DNA from: Heliocidaris erythrogramma
Lineage: Eukaryota > Echinodermata > Echinoidea > Camarodonta > Echinometridae
Length of the DNA stretch: 64,000 bases
Direction: 5' to 3'
Assembly (NCBI GenBank): GCA_025617745.1
Contig: CM046857.1
Span: 29,482,094-29,546,093, forward strand
A model generated the notes under the pieces. It searched no databases. It saw only the letters and a list, made by a program, of their open reading frames with translations, and was not told the DNA's origin. The translations under genes and the position numbers were made by a program. The first letter of the stretch is position 1, and each line of letters opens with the position of its first letter. This document shows positions 42,977 to 54,636 of the stretch, in pieces.

Positions 42977-43756
42977 TACTGACCCACAATAAAAAGTACC
43001 CACGACTTTATAATGGTATATCATATTTATATTGACAGACACAGAATGACAATGAACCAGGGTGGAAAGATTGACCTTTTATTGAAACAATGCTGTCTCT
43101 TGTCAGTGCGCATTACAACAAGTTGAAAAATGAAAGTCACAGATCAATAGTGTGTGTGGCCACCATTTTGTTTGCAGACAGGCATAGCATTTACGACGCA
43201 TCCTGCGCACCAGTCTTTGAATGAAATCTTGTGGAATCCTTTTCCATTCACCTTGCAAAGTCTGGATCAGTTGTGCACGCACGAGTCCTGACCCTGCCAG
43301 CAATGCGCCTCCCAAGCTCATCCCACAGATGCTCAATGGGATTGAGGTCAGGGGACATCGCCGGCCACTCCATGGTGTTAATGTTCTCACCCTTCAGGAA
43401 TGCAGTGGTTAGCCGTGCAGCATGAGGTCGGGCATTATCATGCTGAAAGATGCGCAGTCCTCGGTTGTTCTGCAGGAATGGCACCAGGTGTGGTCTCAGG
43501 ATATCGTCCACATAGCGCTGTGCAGTGATGTTGCCATCCACAAACACCAGGGGTTATTTGTGACTTTCATTTTTCAACTTGTTGTGTTCTGCGCTGTAAT
43601 GCGCGCTGACAAGAGACAGCATTGTCTTCCGAAATTAGTGAAATGTTTCAATAAAAGGTCAATCTTTCCACCTTGGTTCATTGTCATTCTGTGTCTGTCA
43701 ATATAAATATGATATACCATTATAAAATCGTGGGAACTTTTTATTGTGGGTCAGTA
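42977..43756 (-). mobile_element. Deleted Tc1-like element with long TIRs
   Basis: TACTGACCCACAATAAAAAG at 42977 and its complement ending at 43756 begin inverted repeats of about 120 bp, flanked by TA. Only the 3' part of the transposase gene is left, so a large internal deletion has joined it to the right repeat near 43548. Confidence 0.92.
43103..43547 (-). pseudogene. Tc1-like transposase C-terminal fragment
   Basis: The minus-strand frame contains [10 protein letters not shown] (second catalytic Asp) and [18 protein letters not shown] (catalytic Glu), with 34 residues between Asp and Glu, the DD34E hallmark of Tc1. A frame change near 43285 leads to [13 protein letters not shown] and a C-terminal tail RRCYA-like. 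The N-terminal helix-turn-helix and first Asp are missing because of the deletion. Not functional. Confidence 0.93.
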
Positions 43757-43758
43757 TA

Positions 43759-44949
43759 TATTCAGAATAATAGGATAATATACATAATCTACGTAATAGA
43801 CATAATATAATTACTTTTGACAAAAATCTTGATCGTTTAACAAAATAATATATAAATGTAATAACAAGAATAGTGGTGCGATTCTATGCTAAGGAGAGTG
43901 AAATGATGCAGGAGACCGACATCGTAAACATAAGCTTGAGATGACGACGGCCCCGGGAAAGGAAATGAAAGAAGAGAAATAAAAGAAAGAGAAGAGAAGG
44001 AAGGATGAATATGAATTGAAGGGTAATGTGCAGGTGGCCGTGCTATATGTGAAATGAGTGATTGTACAAAGCCTCTGCTTAATTTGAAATTTAATTTGAT
44101 GCCTCAATAAATGGTTAATTTTTTTCTAACAATATTAAATAGTAACTTTAATTACTGTTTTGATTAAGAAGGTGATTTTTTTTTTGTAATGGCTTTAACA
44201 GAAAAAAGTGAAGTCCGTAACTTAAGCGAATCAGGTAAGGAGTTCCATATATCGGGGCCGTGATGCCTAATTGATTTTTTTAATTAAGGATGTGTTCAAC
44301 ATACTCTGCCATGTTTCTTTTTATCTTTGATTATAATCCTAAAATAAGTCAGGACTTTATCGATGAACTTTTTAAAATTGTGGATTAATCAGATTGGCAG
44401 GGGAACGGGGAGGGGGAGGGGGGTAAGTCTATAGCCCTCCTCCCACTTTCTGAGTAGACGCATTGCTTAGCCGCCGCTTGAATCAACTTTTATTCAACTG
44501 TAATTCTTTTTACTTTGAATAAACGTTTGTATTTTTACAAGCCAGGCTCAAGATTCTCCTTTCATTGTATTCCTTTTTTTTTTTGTATTGTTCATGCCCC
44601 TTCACTATATGAGTACCAAGATAAAATCCAGCAGATTTTGAGTGTGTCTAATCGATATTAAGAAACAGATGAATACGATGATGTGCTTATTGTTTACAGT
44701 AAGAATTCACTGCCCCCGGATCATCTCAATTAAAGCTGGTCCTTACCATCCATGGAATATCATTTGACAATGTTTGTAATTTCTATAATTTAGTAACCTA
44801 CATGGGAAAAAAATCATTAATATCCATGACTATGCTGTTTGTTTTACATGTATAATAATCAAAGATTATCTGCAACTGGGCAAATAACTTTGCCATAAAA
44901 CTGGAAATTGGCACATGCAGCAAAGGCATCAAAAGCATAATCATCATAG
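43759..44949. other. Unassigned DNA
   Basis: AT-rich; no gene or family recognised. Confidence 0.5.
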
Positions 44950-45160
44950 CCCTCCCCTTGGAAGAAAAGTATGCATTTTGAGGATAGAGGACCCCTTTTG
45001 TGGATTGTGCCCCCCCCCCTTAGAATGAAACCCTTTTTTTTTTTTTTTTTTTTTTTGCTTGTCAGAGAATTATGGAGGGAAACTGGACCCCTATACACCC
45101 CCCCCCACACACACATACACACACACTGGGCGAATTTTGGAGGTCTGGCGATTTTTTTTT
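44950..45160 (+). mobile_element. hAT MITE fragment
   Basis: CCTTGGAAGAAAAGTATG, C run, T run, TTGCTTGTCAGAGAATTATG and ACTGGGCGA match the interior of the 25162 and 34043 copies. Both ends are lost. Confidence 0.7.
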
Positions 45161-45824
45161 TCGAATTAGAATATTGTAATGACTTTATTTTTGTCAAATT
45201 AGAATTTTAATGATTAATGATTAAGTTGTAGTCCTCTCCGAAAGCTACCTTTTGTTTCCAATTTGACAGTCGTGACTTGTGACACTTCGTTGGACTTGAT
45301 TTTTTTAATGTTCTTATTTAGAGTGACAACCTTCAACAAAACACAAATGTCTGGATCATAAGAGTGATCTGTAAAGACAAAGAATTTTCTTGAGGTCTAT
45401 ATATATTGCAACGTACTGAAATGAGCACACCTCATATCGAACTCTTACAAGCATGAAGTCTTGCATCATGATATGAATACAATAACATAAATTTCCACTT
45501 TCATTTGCCAGAACCATGAGAATCATTTCAGTGATCAAAGTTGTTTGAAATGGTAAGTGTAGTGCAGTAAAATTATCAAAATGAGCAACAAGAGTGGATG
45601 ATGACTGCATTTCTATAATAACAAATAAGCATGAAAATGCCCAGCAAAGCAACATTTGATAACACTGGCAATAATATATTTCATGTATTTCGAGAGAAAC
45701 TTCCCTCCCTTTTTGTCTTGGTTCATTTGGATACTAGCATTAACAAAATCTAGCAATTTCAGTAAGATTTCATATAACCCTAGTGTTGATCAAACAATTT
45801 GTAGGCCTACTGAATGAATGCCCT
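45161..45824. other. Unassigned DNA
   Basis: No gene or repeat recognised. Confidence 0.5.
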
Positions 45825-46160
45825 TGACGCGACGAGCTTCATGAATCCGGAGCTGGAGAGCGAAGGACTAACCAACATGGCGGATATCACGTGATCACGT
45901 ACGAACAATGCCTACAATTTCGCCCCCGCACGAGCCTTCTACGTCTTTAGGAGTTCTGTGGATCTGCCGCGTCGCCACACCGACCAGCAACATTCATTAT
46001 TCATGGCCTTGGGGAATCCCCACTTCGTTATTGTGCGTGATGATGGCTGGGCATCATGAAAGGCTGCGGCGCGAAGATATGATTATTTCCCCCACTTCGG
46101 TTTGTATCGATATTCGTTTACCACTGGCGCTATATGTGCTGCATGTATTTTGACCACGTG
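45825..46160. other. CG-rich segment, possible promoter or captured sequence
   Basis: Richer in CG than its flanks; AACATGGCGGATATCACG at 45875 has an ATG but stops after four codons. Part of it (45932-45990) is an inverted copy of 42108-42155. Confidence 0.35.
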
Positions 46161-46503
46161 TTTTATATAAACGACACCGGAGTTTTATAGTGTTCTTGCA
46201 TGTACTCTCCAGATCAGTAATATTTGACAGAGGGTTTATTTTCCCCGTGGTGTTTTGCAAGAATGGCTATTTAATAGTCAGCAGCGGTTATAAATACAGT
46301 ATCGATTTTGACGTCACCATCCCTGGATATCAAGCGAGGTAAGACTGATTAAATTATTACGATTTTGACATCCCATAAATAAGACCTAAACTAATCTTTT
46401 CTCATACTTTCCTGAGATTTCTTATCCGTCTTTCAAAATCAAACTATGTCTAGTATATCTTTGATTTTGATCACTGCTAATTACGGTGCCCGGTAAGAAT
46501 AAG

Positions 46504-46514
46504 ATATTTAAAGC
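46504..46514 (+). promoter_or_regulatory. Possible TATA box
   Basis: ATATTTAAAG lies about 30 bases upstream of GCACTGAGATTG, an initiator-like site, and about 60 bases upstream of the ATG of the small signal-peptide frame. Weak evidence only. Confidence 0.3.
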
Positions 46515-46571
46515 CTATCTGGAGCTGCAGCCTGCACTGAGATTGCATTTGGTCTGAAACTGGCCTTGATC

Positions 46572-46664
46572 ATGCCGACTCGTTTCGTTTCTATTTGGAT
46601 ACTGGTCCTCATCGAAGCCTGTTTAGCATTGGATGAATGTATCATGCAAATAAGAGAAGATTGA
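46572..46664 (+). CDS. Small frame with signal-peptide-like N-terminus
   Basis: The 30-residue frame MPTRFVSIWILVLIEACLAL... has an n-region with Arg, a hydrophobic core (VSIWILVLI) and a small-residue end (ACLA), then DECIMQIRED and stop. It could be the first exon of a secreted or membrane protein, perhaps ending at a GT within GAATGTATC. It lies 2.3 kb upstream of the CLCA exon and is not in frame with it if that GT is used. No homologue recognised. Confidence 0.3.
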   Translation: MPTRFVSIWILVLIEACLALDECIMQIRED

Positions 46665-48826
46665 ATCAGACCAGAATTCTATAAAGAAGCAAACAAAAAC
46701 TGTCTGGAAATCACATTCCATGAAAAGCACAAATCGAATTTTCACGCCTTATTAATCACGTGTTGTGCACATGCATGGTCCCGGGCTCTTAGCTCCATTT
46801 CCTCATCATGCTTATAGGGCGGTGGGTGGATCACCATTCATGATTCTAGCGGCTAATTAGTTATAATATATAGTCAAGTTGAGAACTTAAAAATATATAC
46901 TTCCTTACACTTTTTAAAATCATATTTTCTATTTCTATTGAAATACTTTCTCTTTCCTTAAAATAAATTTTTTCAGATGCTGAGATGCGGGGGGGGGGGG
47001 TCACTCCCACAGTGTGTGCTACACAACCGCACAACTACACAACTGCGTCCACAAAAAGCGTCGAAAAGTTGTCAAACCTCAAATTTAGGGATATTTTTAA
47101 GTTTCAAGTGATGTAAAACCTATATTTTTCAAGATAGAAACTCAAAATCTTCCATGAATAAGCACATTCCAAATAAATATTATATATCATTGATATAATT
47201 TGTAACAAATCAGTTTAATATCACAGTTATGAGATATGCTATATTGTGGAGTAAAATTGTAAAACTCAATGTTCATGTGTGAATAAATATGGAGATAGAT
47301 AAAGCTCCAAACTTTGCATTTCTCAAAAATATAAATAGTTTTGATACTCAAAATACATGTTTGAAGTGTGTAAACATAATTTCATTTTAACCCTCTTTGG
47401 GGACATATTTGGTATATGTTAAAAAAAACCAGAGCCATCATTGCGGAGAGATTTAGAATGTGTGGAGCAGGGGGGGTGGGGTGGGAGGGGTCGTCTATAA
47501 CGTTTATAGAGTTGGAGTATTTTTTTAAAGGGATCGAGCACCGTTGCTGCCGGGTGTTTCCATTTGGTGACCCACTTTTTTCTGACACCCCTGACACACT
47601 TTTTTGCCGTTCACTTTGTACACGGGGGCTTTTTCATGAGACAGTTTCTGTGATTGGGTTTTTTGCTAGTGAATATTCATTAGCAATCTAAATTTATTTT
47701 TCATTAGGAGAGGCTTGGTCTGATTCCATTTCTGTGATTGGCTTTCATGCTATTGAATATTCATTAGCTATCTAACTCATATTTCAAAACGATGAACTTT
47801 TTAAAAAGTTCCTGAAAATTAGTCTTAGCGAGAAAATATTTAAATGAGCCAACTTTGTGATCTCTGAGGGTTTAAATTTCGAAAAATTTCTGTAGAGCTC
47901 TGTCGCTTTCTCCCTCACTTGTATAGTTTATCAAACTTTGACTGCCAATGTCGGGTTATGTGCATCAAAAATCTTTTCTTGCAATAACTGCCATAATACT
48001 CTAATTGAAAGCTGGAATTTACATCTGGTTTGCATGTATCTGTTCAGCTGATCAGTTGGGTGGATGCAATTTTATTGTTTTCCCCGGCACAAAACTGAAG
48101 TCGCATGTTCTTATTTCTATTCCAATACCGAATTTAGGGAGGAGCACACTGACCCGCGCCCGTTTTCAAAGCCAATATGGGGAGTTGTCCGCAAGCCGTC
48201 ACAATCGACTCACCAAACTGCCAATTTGAGATTTGCATAGAATATAGTGATTTCATTTTTGAAACATCCATAACTTTCTTATTCCTCGTCCGATTTCTTT
48301 CAAACTTTCACCATCATATGTTATTCTTATACTTTTTTACTTCCACACAGACCGTCCTATTACATGCCCTTTAATGACCGTTACGCCCACACGTTGTGTG
48401 TCCAGACAGGCTTCTTTGAGCCCCTGCTATATGTCTTCTTGTGCCTCCATTTACCAAATTCTGTATTCCCCCTACTACTCAACACTGTCGTATAATCGCA
48501 TATTATTAAATGTTTAATATTAATTACCGGTAAGGAGGAACGTACTGCACGGAAAATTGCAGAAGGAAATACATTTAAATGGTAAACGTAAATTTGTGTC
48601 CAATCTAACATTTGACAAATTTGTTATGATCATAATGATGATAATTATAATAATAATAATGATCATAATCACAATAATAATAAAAAGAAGACGAAGACGA
48701 AGAAGAAGAAGAAGAAGATAGAAGAAGAAGAAGAATACTGAAAATATGAATATATAATGGTATCAAGGACAATGCTAATTTTAAACAACACCATTTAAAA
48801 CTATAACAATCATTCTGTGTTTCCAG
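46665..48826. other. Region upstream of the CLCA exon
   Basis: No coding sequence identified. It contains an imperfect direct repeat at 47645-47705 and 47730-47785 (TTTCTGTGATTGG ... GAATATTCATTAGC), a short G run at 46990, and a GAA/GAC microsatellite at 48685-48735. It may hold the promoter or a 5' intron. Confidence 0.4.
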
Positions 48827-48838
48827 ACGGAGTTAAAT

Positions 48839-49038
48839 ATGAATGCCAGGGGTTTTTCGCTGTTTCTGCTCGTGGTCATCCAACACACCAATGCTGGGCG
48901 GATCAAGCTTGATGCTGATGGAGGCTATGTCGACATGGTGATCGCGATACGAGATGACGTCAAAGAAAGCTCCGATCTTCTTGCCGCCATTCAAAGGGAA
49001 TTCAGGCTAGCTTCATCTCATCTCCACACAGCCACCAG
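48839..49038 (+). CDS. Calcium-activated chloride channel regulator (CLCA) first coding exon
   Basis: This is the N-terminal coding exon of a CLCA-type secreted metalloprotease-like protein, which regulates calcium-activated chloride conductance. Residues 1-19 (MNARGFSLFLLVVIQHTNA) form a signal peptide. The mature start IKLDADGGYVDMVIAIRDDV, followed by DLLAAIQREFRLASSHLHTA, matches the family pattern: a hydrophobic strand ending in GY..VIAI, then a helix and AS..L..AT. An acceptor TTCTGTGTTTCCAG ends at 48826, so the start codon lies in an exon with a short leader. The exon ends at 49038 before GTAATG (ACCAG/GTAATG), splitting the AG/G codon. No later exon was found in the following repeat-filled 15 kb. 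Intact as far as visible. Confidence 0.8.
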
Positions 49039-49560
49039 GTAATGTTCGTCCAAATTAGTTTCATCATCTGCTCAATTTACTGAATTTCTATTTGGTCTTA
49101 TGATTTTAACTTGTCAGAATCACCAACATAACTACCTCCCTTTTCGGTCATGATTTGTCCTGCTTTCCCATTGCCCATCTTTCCTGTTCCTTTTTCTTTT
49201 ATCTGTTTTCCTTTTCCTTGTCGTTTCGTGTTTGTTTGTTGTTCTGTAACACTGTTTTGTGTTTTCCAAGTCTTCGTAGGCACAATTTGAAACGATGTTA
49301 TTTTCCCTGGGGATCCACAAATTACAAGCACTGCTTTTTAGTGGGTCCCCCACATTTCCTCAGAAATTAAGAATTTTAATAATTCATTATAATAATGTAT
49401 TTATATATGTACAGTGTACATTTGTACTTCTACACTTATCAAGGTAAATTGAATTTGTACGTTTATTTTTTCATATTTTCTGTAACATTATCTGTAATGC
49501 CATTGTCTTTTTTTCTGTTGGAAATGAAATAAATACGAATTTGAATTTGAATTTTGAATC
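49039..49560 (+). mobile_element. LINE 3' end, plus orientation
   Basis: Starting soon after the CLCA donor, it reads ATCTGCTCAATTTACTGAAT through the TTTCCTTTTCCTTGTCGTTT segment to GGAAATGAAATAAATACG and a (GAATTT)n tail. It is the inverted relative of the repeat at 50500-51000 and its tandem copies. It lies inside the presumed CLCA intron. Confidence 0.8.
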
Positions 49561-49663
49561 GTATTTTGATCGTATGACTGTTGAAGCCTGTGCAGTGACA
49601 CTTCAGAATTACTCTTGGCCAGTGTCTCTCAAGATTATAATATGAATTTTCATTACCACAACC

Positions 49664-50200
49664 AGGGGCGGATCCAAGGTTTTGTTAAAGGGAAAGTCCA
49701 CCCTGGTGTTAAGTTGATTTGAATTAAGGAAGAAAAATGAGATAAACAGATCAGTGATTCTGAAGTTGTAATGAATCAAACACAAATTGGCACTTCCTTA
49801 ACATATCTTGCGAGCTCCTCTCCCACTCGTTGCTCACTACAGAAAATCTCATAATTGTTTATTTTCTTAGTTTTTGATGAAGGAATAGATTTGTTTCATA
49901 CATGTGTTGTGTGAAAACATACATGTATCAGCAATGCTTATCGAAAGAGCATGTATGATTGAATATTTTCTTGAGAGAAAATGGAAATTAATTATTTTTT
50001 TGGATACAGGGCAAATGGGATAGGAGCTCGCAAGATACGTCACGGAGTTGCCAATTTGTGTTTGATTGATTGCAACTTCAAAAATTCATAACTTCCTTAT
50101 TTCTTATCAGATTTTGCTCAAACCTTCATTGATCTGTTTCCTAAATTTCTCTGCTTCTTTTAAAACCAGGTGGACTTTCCCTTTAAAGAAAGGGGGAAGC
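49664..50200. mobile_element. hAT end split by a TTAA element
   Basis: CAGGGGCGGATCCAAGG (49664) starts a hAT MITE that continues after the insert as AAAGAAAGGGGGAAGCACAA (50185). Confidence 0.65.
49689..50182. mobile_element. TTAA-target element with TIR AGGGAAAGTCCACC
   Basis: 494 bp, ends AGGGAAAGTCCACC and GGTGGACTTTCCCT, flanked by TTAA at 49685-49688 and 50183-50186. The tandem duplication begins inside it, so partial copies occur at 51390 and 52967. Confidence 0.9.
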
Positions 50201-50505
50201 ACAATCCCATGCACTGAATTCTGATAACAAAAGTAATAGTTCGGCGTCATAAGCTCCAAAATTTGGCTGAATTGTGCACTTTTGTCTAAAAGAACCAAAA
50301 CTGGTACAGTTGTCGAATGATGTATACTGAACAATGTTAGATAAGGAAGCACTTCCAAAAAATAATTTATGGGGTACTTTTGAAGGAATTTGTAATTGCA
50401 AAACCTACTCAAGTAGATAACTCGATCACGTCGATATTCGGATCCGATACCACCTTAGAGTTCCAAATATCGCTTTGTTAGCCCAAAGGTGGTAAGCTTA
50501 CACAA

Positions 50506-51405
50506 TTCAAATTCGTATTCAAATTCGTATTTATTTCATTTCCAACAGAAAGAAAACACAATGGCATTACAGATATTCTTACAGAAAATATGCAAAAATA
50601 TATGTACAAATTCATTTTTCCTTGATAAGTTTAGAAGTATATATAAATAAATTATTATAATGAATTATTAAAAGAAATTCTTAATTTCTTAGGAAATGTG
50701 GGGGATCCACTAAAGAGCAGTGCTTGTAATTTGTGGATCCCCCAGGGAAAATAAAATTGTTTCAAATTGTGCCTACGAAGACTTGGAGAACACAAAACGG
50801 TGTTACAGAACAAACAAACACGAAACGACAAGGAAAAGGAAAACAGATAAAAGGAAAAGGAACAGGAAAAAGGGAAAAAGGGAAAAGCAGGACAAATCAT
50901 GACCGAAAAAGGAGGTTGTTATATTTGTGATTCTGGCAAGTTAAGATCATAAGACCAATACAGAAATTCAGTAAATTGAGCAGATGACAAAGACCTAAAT
51001 GGAAAAAATAAGATACCAGCTGTTATCAGGTTATTATTGTATATTATTATAAGATTTGAGCAAAAATATTTCATTATTTTCTTAAAATAATTCAGGGAAG
51101 GACTACTTTTAAAATCTTCACTTAAAAAGTTCAAAAATCTAGGACCATCATACATAAAATCATGTCTTCTTCGCTAATAAAGTTTTAAAGAGTGGTAGGT
51201 GAAACTCGTTAGACCGTCTAGTTGGGTAATCGTGAAATGACCGATTTTGGGGGAACATGGCATCAAATATATGTGGAAGGGTCTTCCTACTGTAGTTAAT
51301 CATAAATTGTCCCAAATGAAATAGATACAAGTCATTCATTTTGAATAGTCTGCTATCAACAAATAACGGGTCTGTGTGTGAGAGTATAGCGAGCTCCTCT
51401 CCCAC
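50506..51405 (-). pseudogene. LINE C-terminal/3' fragment, unit 1
   Basis: Minus-strand peptides AILSHTDPLF, LPHIFDAMFPQNRSFHDYP, FHLPLFKTLL and DGPRFLNFLSEDFKSSPSLN are the typical tail of CR1/jockey-type LINE ORF2 (after the RT domain). Frame shifts separate them. The 3' UTR ends at the ATTCAAATTC repeat (50506). Confidence 0.75.
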
Positions 51406-52082
51406 TCGTTGCTCACTACAGAAAATCTCATAATTGTTTATTTTCTTAGTTTTTGATGAAGGAATAGATTTGTTTCATACATGTGTTGTGTGAAAACATA
51501 CATGTATCAGCAATGCTTATCGAAAGAGCATGTATGATTGAATATTTTCTTGAGAGAAAATGGAAATTAATTATTTTTTTGGATACAGGGCAAATGGGAT
51601 AGGAGCTCGCAAGATACGTCACGGAGTTGCCAATTTGTGTTTGATTGATTGCAACTTCAAAAATTCATAACTTCCTTATTTCTTATCAGATTTTGCTCAA
51701 ACCTTCATTGATCTGTTTCCTAAATTTCTCTGCTTCTTTTAAAACCAGGTGGACTTTCCCTTTAAAGAAAGGGGGAAGCACAATCCCATGCACTGAATTC
51801 TGATAACAAAAGTAATAGTTCGGCGTCATAAGCTCCAAACTTGGCTGAATTGTGCACTTTTGTCTAAAAGAACCAAAACTGGTACAGTTGTCGAATGATG
51901 TATACTGAACAATGTTAGATAAGGAAGCACTTCCAAAAAATAATTTATGGGGTACTTTTGAAGGAATTTGTAATTGCAAAACCTACTCAAGTAGATAACT
52001 CGATCACGTCGATATTCGGATCCGATACCACCTTAGAGTTCCAAATATTGCTTTGTTAGCCCAAAGGTGGTAAGCTTACACA

Positions 52083-52982
52083 ATTCAAATTCGTATTCAA
52101 ATTCGTATTTATTTCATTTCCAACAGAAAGAAAACACAATGGCATTACAGATATTCTTACAGAAAATATGCAAAAATATATGTACAAATTCATTTTTCCT
52201 TGATAAGTTTAGAAGTATATATAAATAAATTATTATAATGAATTATTAAAAGAAATTCTTAATTTCTTAGGAAATGTGGGGGATCCACTAAAGAGCAGTG
52301 CTTGTAATTTGTGGATCCCCCAGGGAAAATAAAATTGTTTCAAATTGTGCCTACGAAGACTTGGAGAACACAAAACGGTGTTACAGACAAACAAACACGA
52401 AACGACAAGGAAAAGGAAAACAGATAAAAGGAAAAGGAACAGGAAAAAGGGAAAAAGGGAAAAGCAGGACAAATCATGACCGAAAAAGGAGGTTGTTATA
52501 TTTGTGATTCTGGCAAGTTAAGATCATAAGACCAATACAGAAATTCAGTAAATTGAGCAGATGACGAAGACCTAAATGGAAAAAAAATGATACCAGCTGT
52601 TATCAGGTTATTATTGTATATTATTATAAGATTTGAGCAAAAATATTTCATTATTTTCTTAAAATAATTCAGGGAAGGACTACTTTTAAAATCTTCACTT
52701 AAAAAGTTCAAAAATCTAGGACCATCATACATAAAATCATGTCTTCTTCGCTAATAAAGTTTTAAAGAGTGGTAGGTGAAACTCGTTAGACCGTCTAGTT
52801 GGGTAATCGTGAAATGACCGATTTTTGGGGAACATGGCATCAAATATATGTGGAAGGGTCTTCCTACTGTAGTTAATCATAAATTGTCGCAAATGAAATA
52901 GATACAAGTCATTCATTTTGAATAGTCTGCTATCAACAAATAACGGGTCTGTGTGTGAGAGTATAGCGAGCTCCTCTCCCAC
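52083..52982 (-). pseudogene. LINE C-terminal/3' fragment, unit 2
   Basis: The near-identical second copy of the fragment at 50506-51405, with small differences (for example PKNRSF for PQNRSF). Confidence 0.75.
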
Positions 52983-53664
52983 TCGTTGCTCACTACAGAA
53001 AATCTCATAATTGTTTATTTTCTTAGTTTTTGATGAAGGAATAGATTTGTTTCATACATGTGTTGTGTGAAAACATACATGTATCAGCAATGCTTATCGA
53101 AAGAGCATGTATGATTGAATATTTTCTTGAGAGAAAATGGAAATTAATTATTTTTTTGGATACAGGGCAAATGGGATAGGAGCTCGCAAGATACGTCACG
53201 GAGTTGCCAATTTGTGTTTGATTGATTGCAACTTCAAAAATTCATAACTTCCTTATTTCTTATCAGATTTTGCTCAAACCTTCATTGATCTGTTTCCTAA
53301 ATTTCTCTGCTTCTTTTAAAACCAGGTGGACTTTCCCTTTAAAGAAAGGGGGAAGCACAATCCCATGCACTGAATTCTGATAACAAAAGTAATAGTTCGG
53401 CGTCATAAGCTCCAAAATTTGGCTGAATTGTGCACTTTTGTCTAAAAGAACCAAAACTGGTACAGTTGTCGAATGATGTATACTGAACAATGTTAGATAA
53501 GGAAGCACTTCCAAAAAATAATTTATTTGGGGGGTACTTTTGAAGGAATTTGTAATTGCAAAACCTACTCAAGTAGATAACTCGATCACGTCGATATTCG
53601 GATCCGATACCACCTTAGAGTTCCAAATATCGCTTTGTTAGCCCAAAGGTGGTAAGCTTACACA

Positions 53665-54636
53665 ATTCAAATTCGTATTCAAATTCGTATTTATTTCATT
53701 TCCAACAGAAAGAAAACACAATGGCATTACAGATATTCTTACAGAAAATATGCAAAAATATATGTACAAATTCATTTTTCCTTGATAAGTTTAGAAGTAT
53801 ATATAAATAAATTATTATAATGAATTATTAAAAGAAATTCTTAATTTCTTAGGAAATGTGGGGGATCCACTAAAGAGCAGTGCTTGTAATTTGTGGATCC
53901 CCCAGGGAAAATAAAATTGTTTCAAATTGTGCCTACGAAGACTTGGAGAACACAAAACGGTGTTACAGAACAAACAAACACGAAACGACAAGGAAAAGGA
54001 AAACAGATAAAAGGAAAAGGAACAGGAAAAAGGGAAAAAGGGAAAAGCAGGACAAATCATGACCGAAAAAGGAGGTTGTTATATTTGTGATTCTGGCAAG
54101 TTAAGATCATAAGACCAATACAGAAATTCAGTAAATTGAGCAGATGACGAAGACCTAAATGGAAAAAATAAGATACCAGCTGTTATCAGGTTATTATTGT
54201 ATATTATTATAAGATTTGAGCAAAAATATTTCATTATTTTCTTAAAATAATTCAGGGAAGGACTACTTTTAAAATCTTCACTTAAAAAGTTCAAAAATCT
54301 AGGACCATCATACATAAAATCATGTCTTCTTCGCTAATAAAGTTTTAAAGAGTGGTAGGTGAAACTCGTTAGACCGTCTAGTTGGGTAATCGTGAAATGA
54401 CCGATTTTGGGGGAACATGGCATCAAATATATGTGGAAAGGTCTTCCTACTGTAGTTAATCATAAATTGTCCCAAATGAAATAGATACAAGTCATTCATT
54501 TTGAATAGTCTGCTATCAACAAATAACGGGTCTGTGTGTGAGAGTATAGCGGAATTGCAGATAATACGGAGAGACTTCTTTTGTTATAAAAGTCTGTCAA
54601 ATACAGATTGTTGGGTATTTCCCCAATCAAGTACAC
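53665..54636 (-). pseudogene. LINE C-terminal/3' fragment, unit 3 (longest)
   Basis: As in units 1 and 2, but the minus-strand sequence continues 5' beyond the duplicated unit: about 54550-54610 encodes a NKRSLRIICNS-like block, the expected residues before AILSHTDPLF. This shows that the third unit preserves the original junction and that units 1 and 2 are its truncated duplicates. It is cut at 54632 by a CACTGTAAAAAA end. Confidence 0.75.

Larger units (their letters stand above)
49811..54550. repeat. Tandem triplication of a 1.58-kb unit
   Basis: Units run 49811-51389, 51390-52966 and 52967-54550. They share CGAGCTCCTCTCCCACTCG at the start and GAGAGTATAGC at the end, and differ by a handful of substitutions and short indels. 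Each unit comprises the right two-thirds of the TTAA element, a hAT remnant and a minus-strand LINE 3' segment. The junctions share only GC, implying a microhomology-type duplication. Confidence 0.95.

Noticed and set aside
45908..46153. 81-residue frame in CG-rich DNA as a gene
   Set aside because: No recognisable motif, no splice support, and part is an inverted copy of 42108-42155.
49811..54550. Three separate genes encoding repeated small proteins
   Set aside because: The repeated minus-strand frames are LINE ORF2 tail fragments copied by the tandem triplication.
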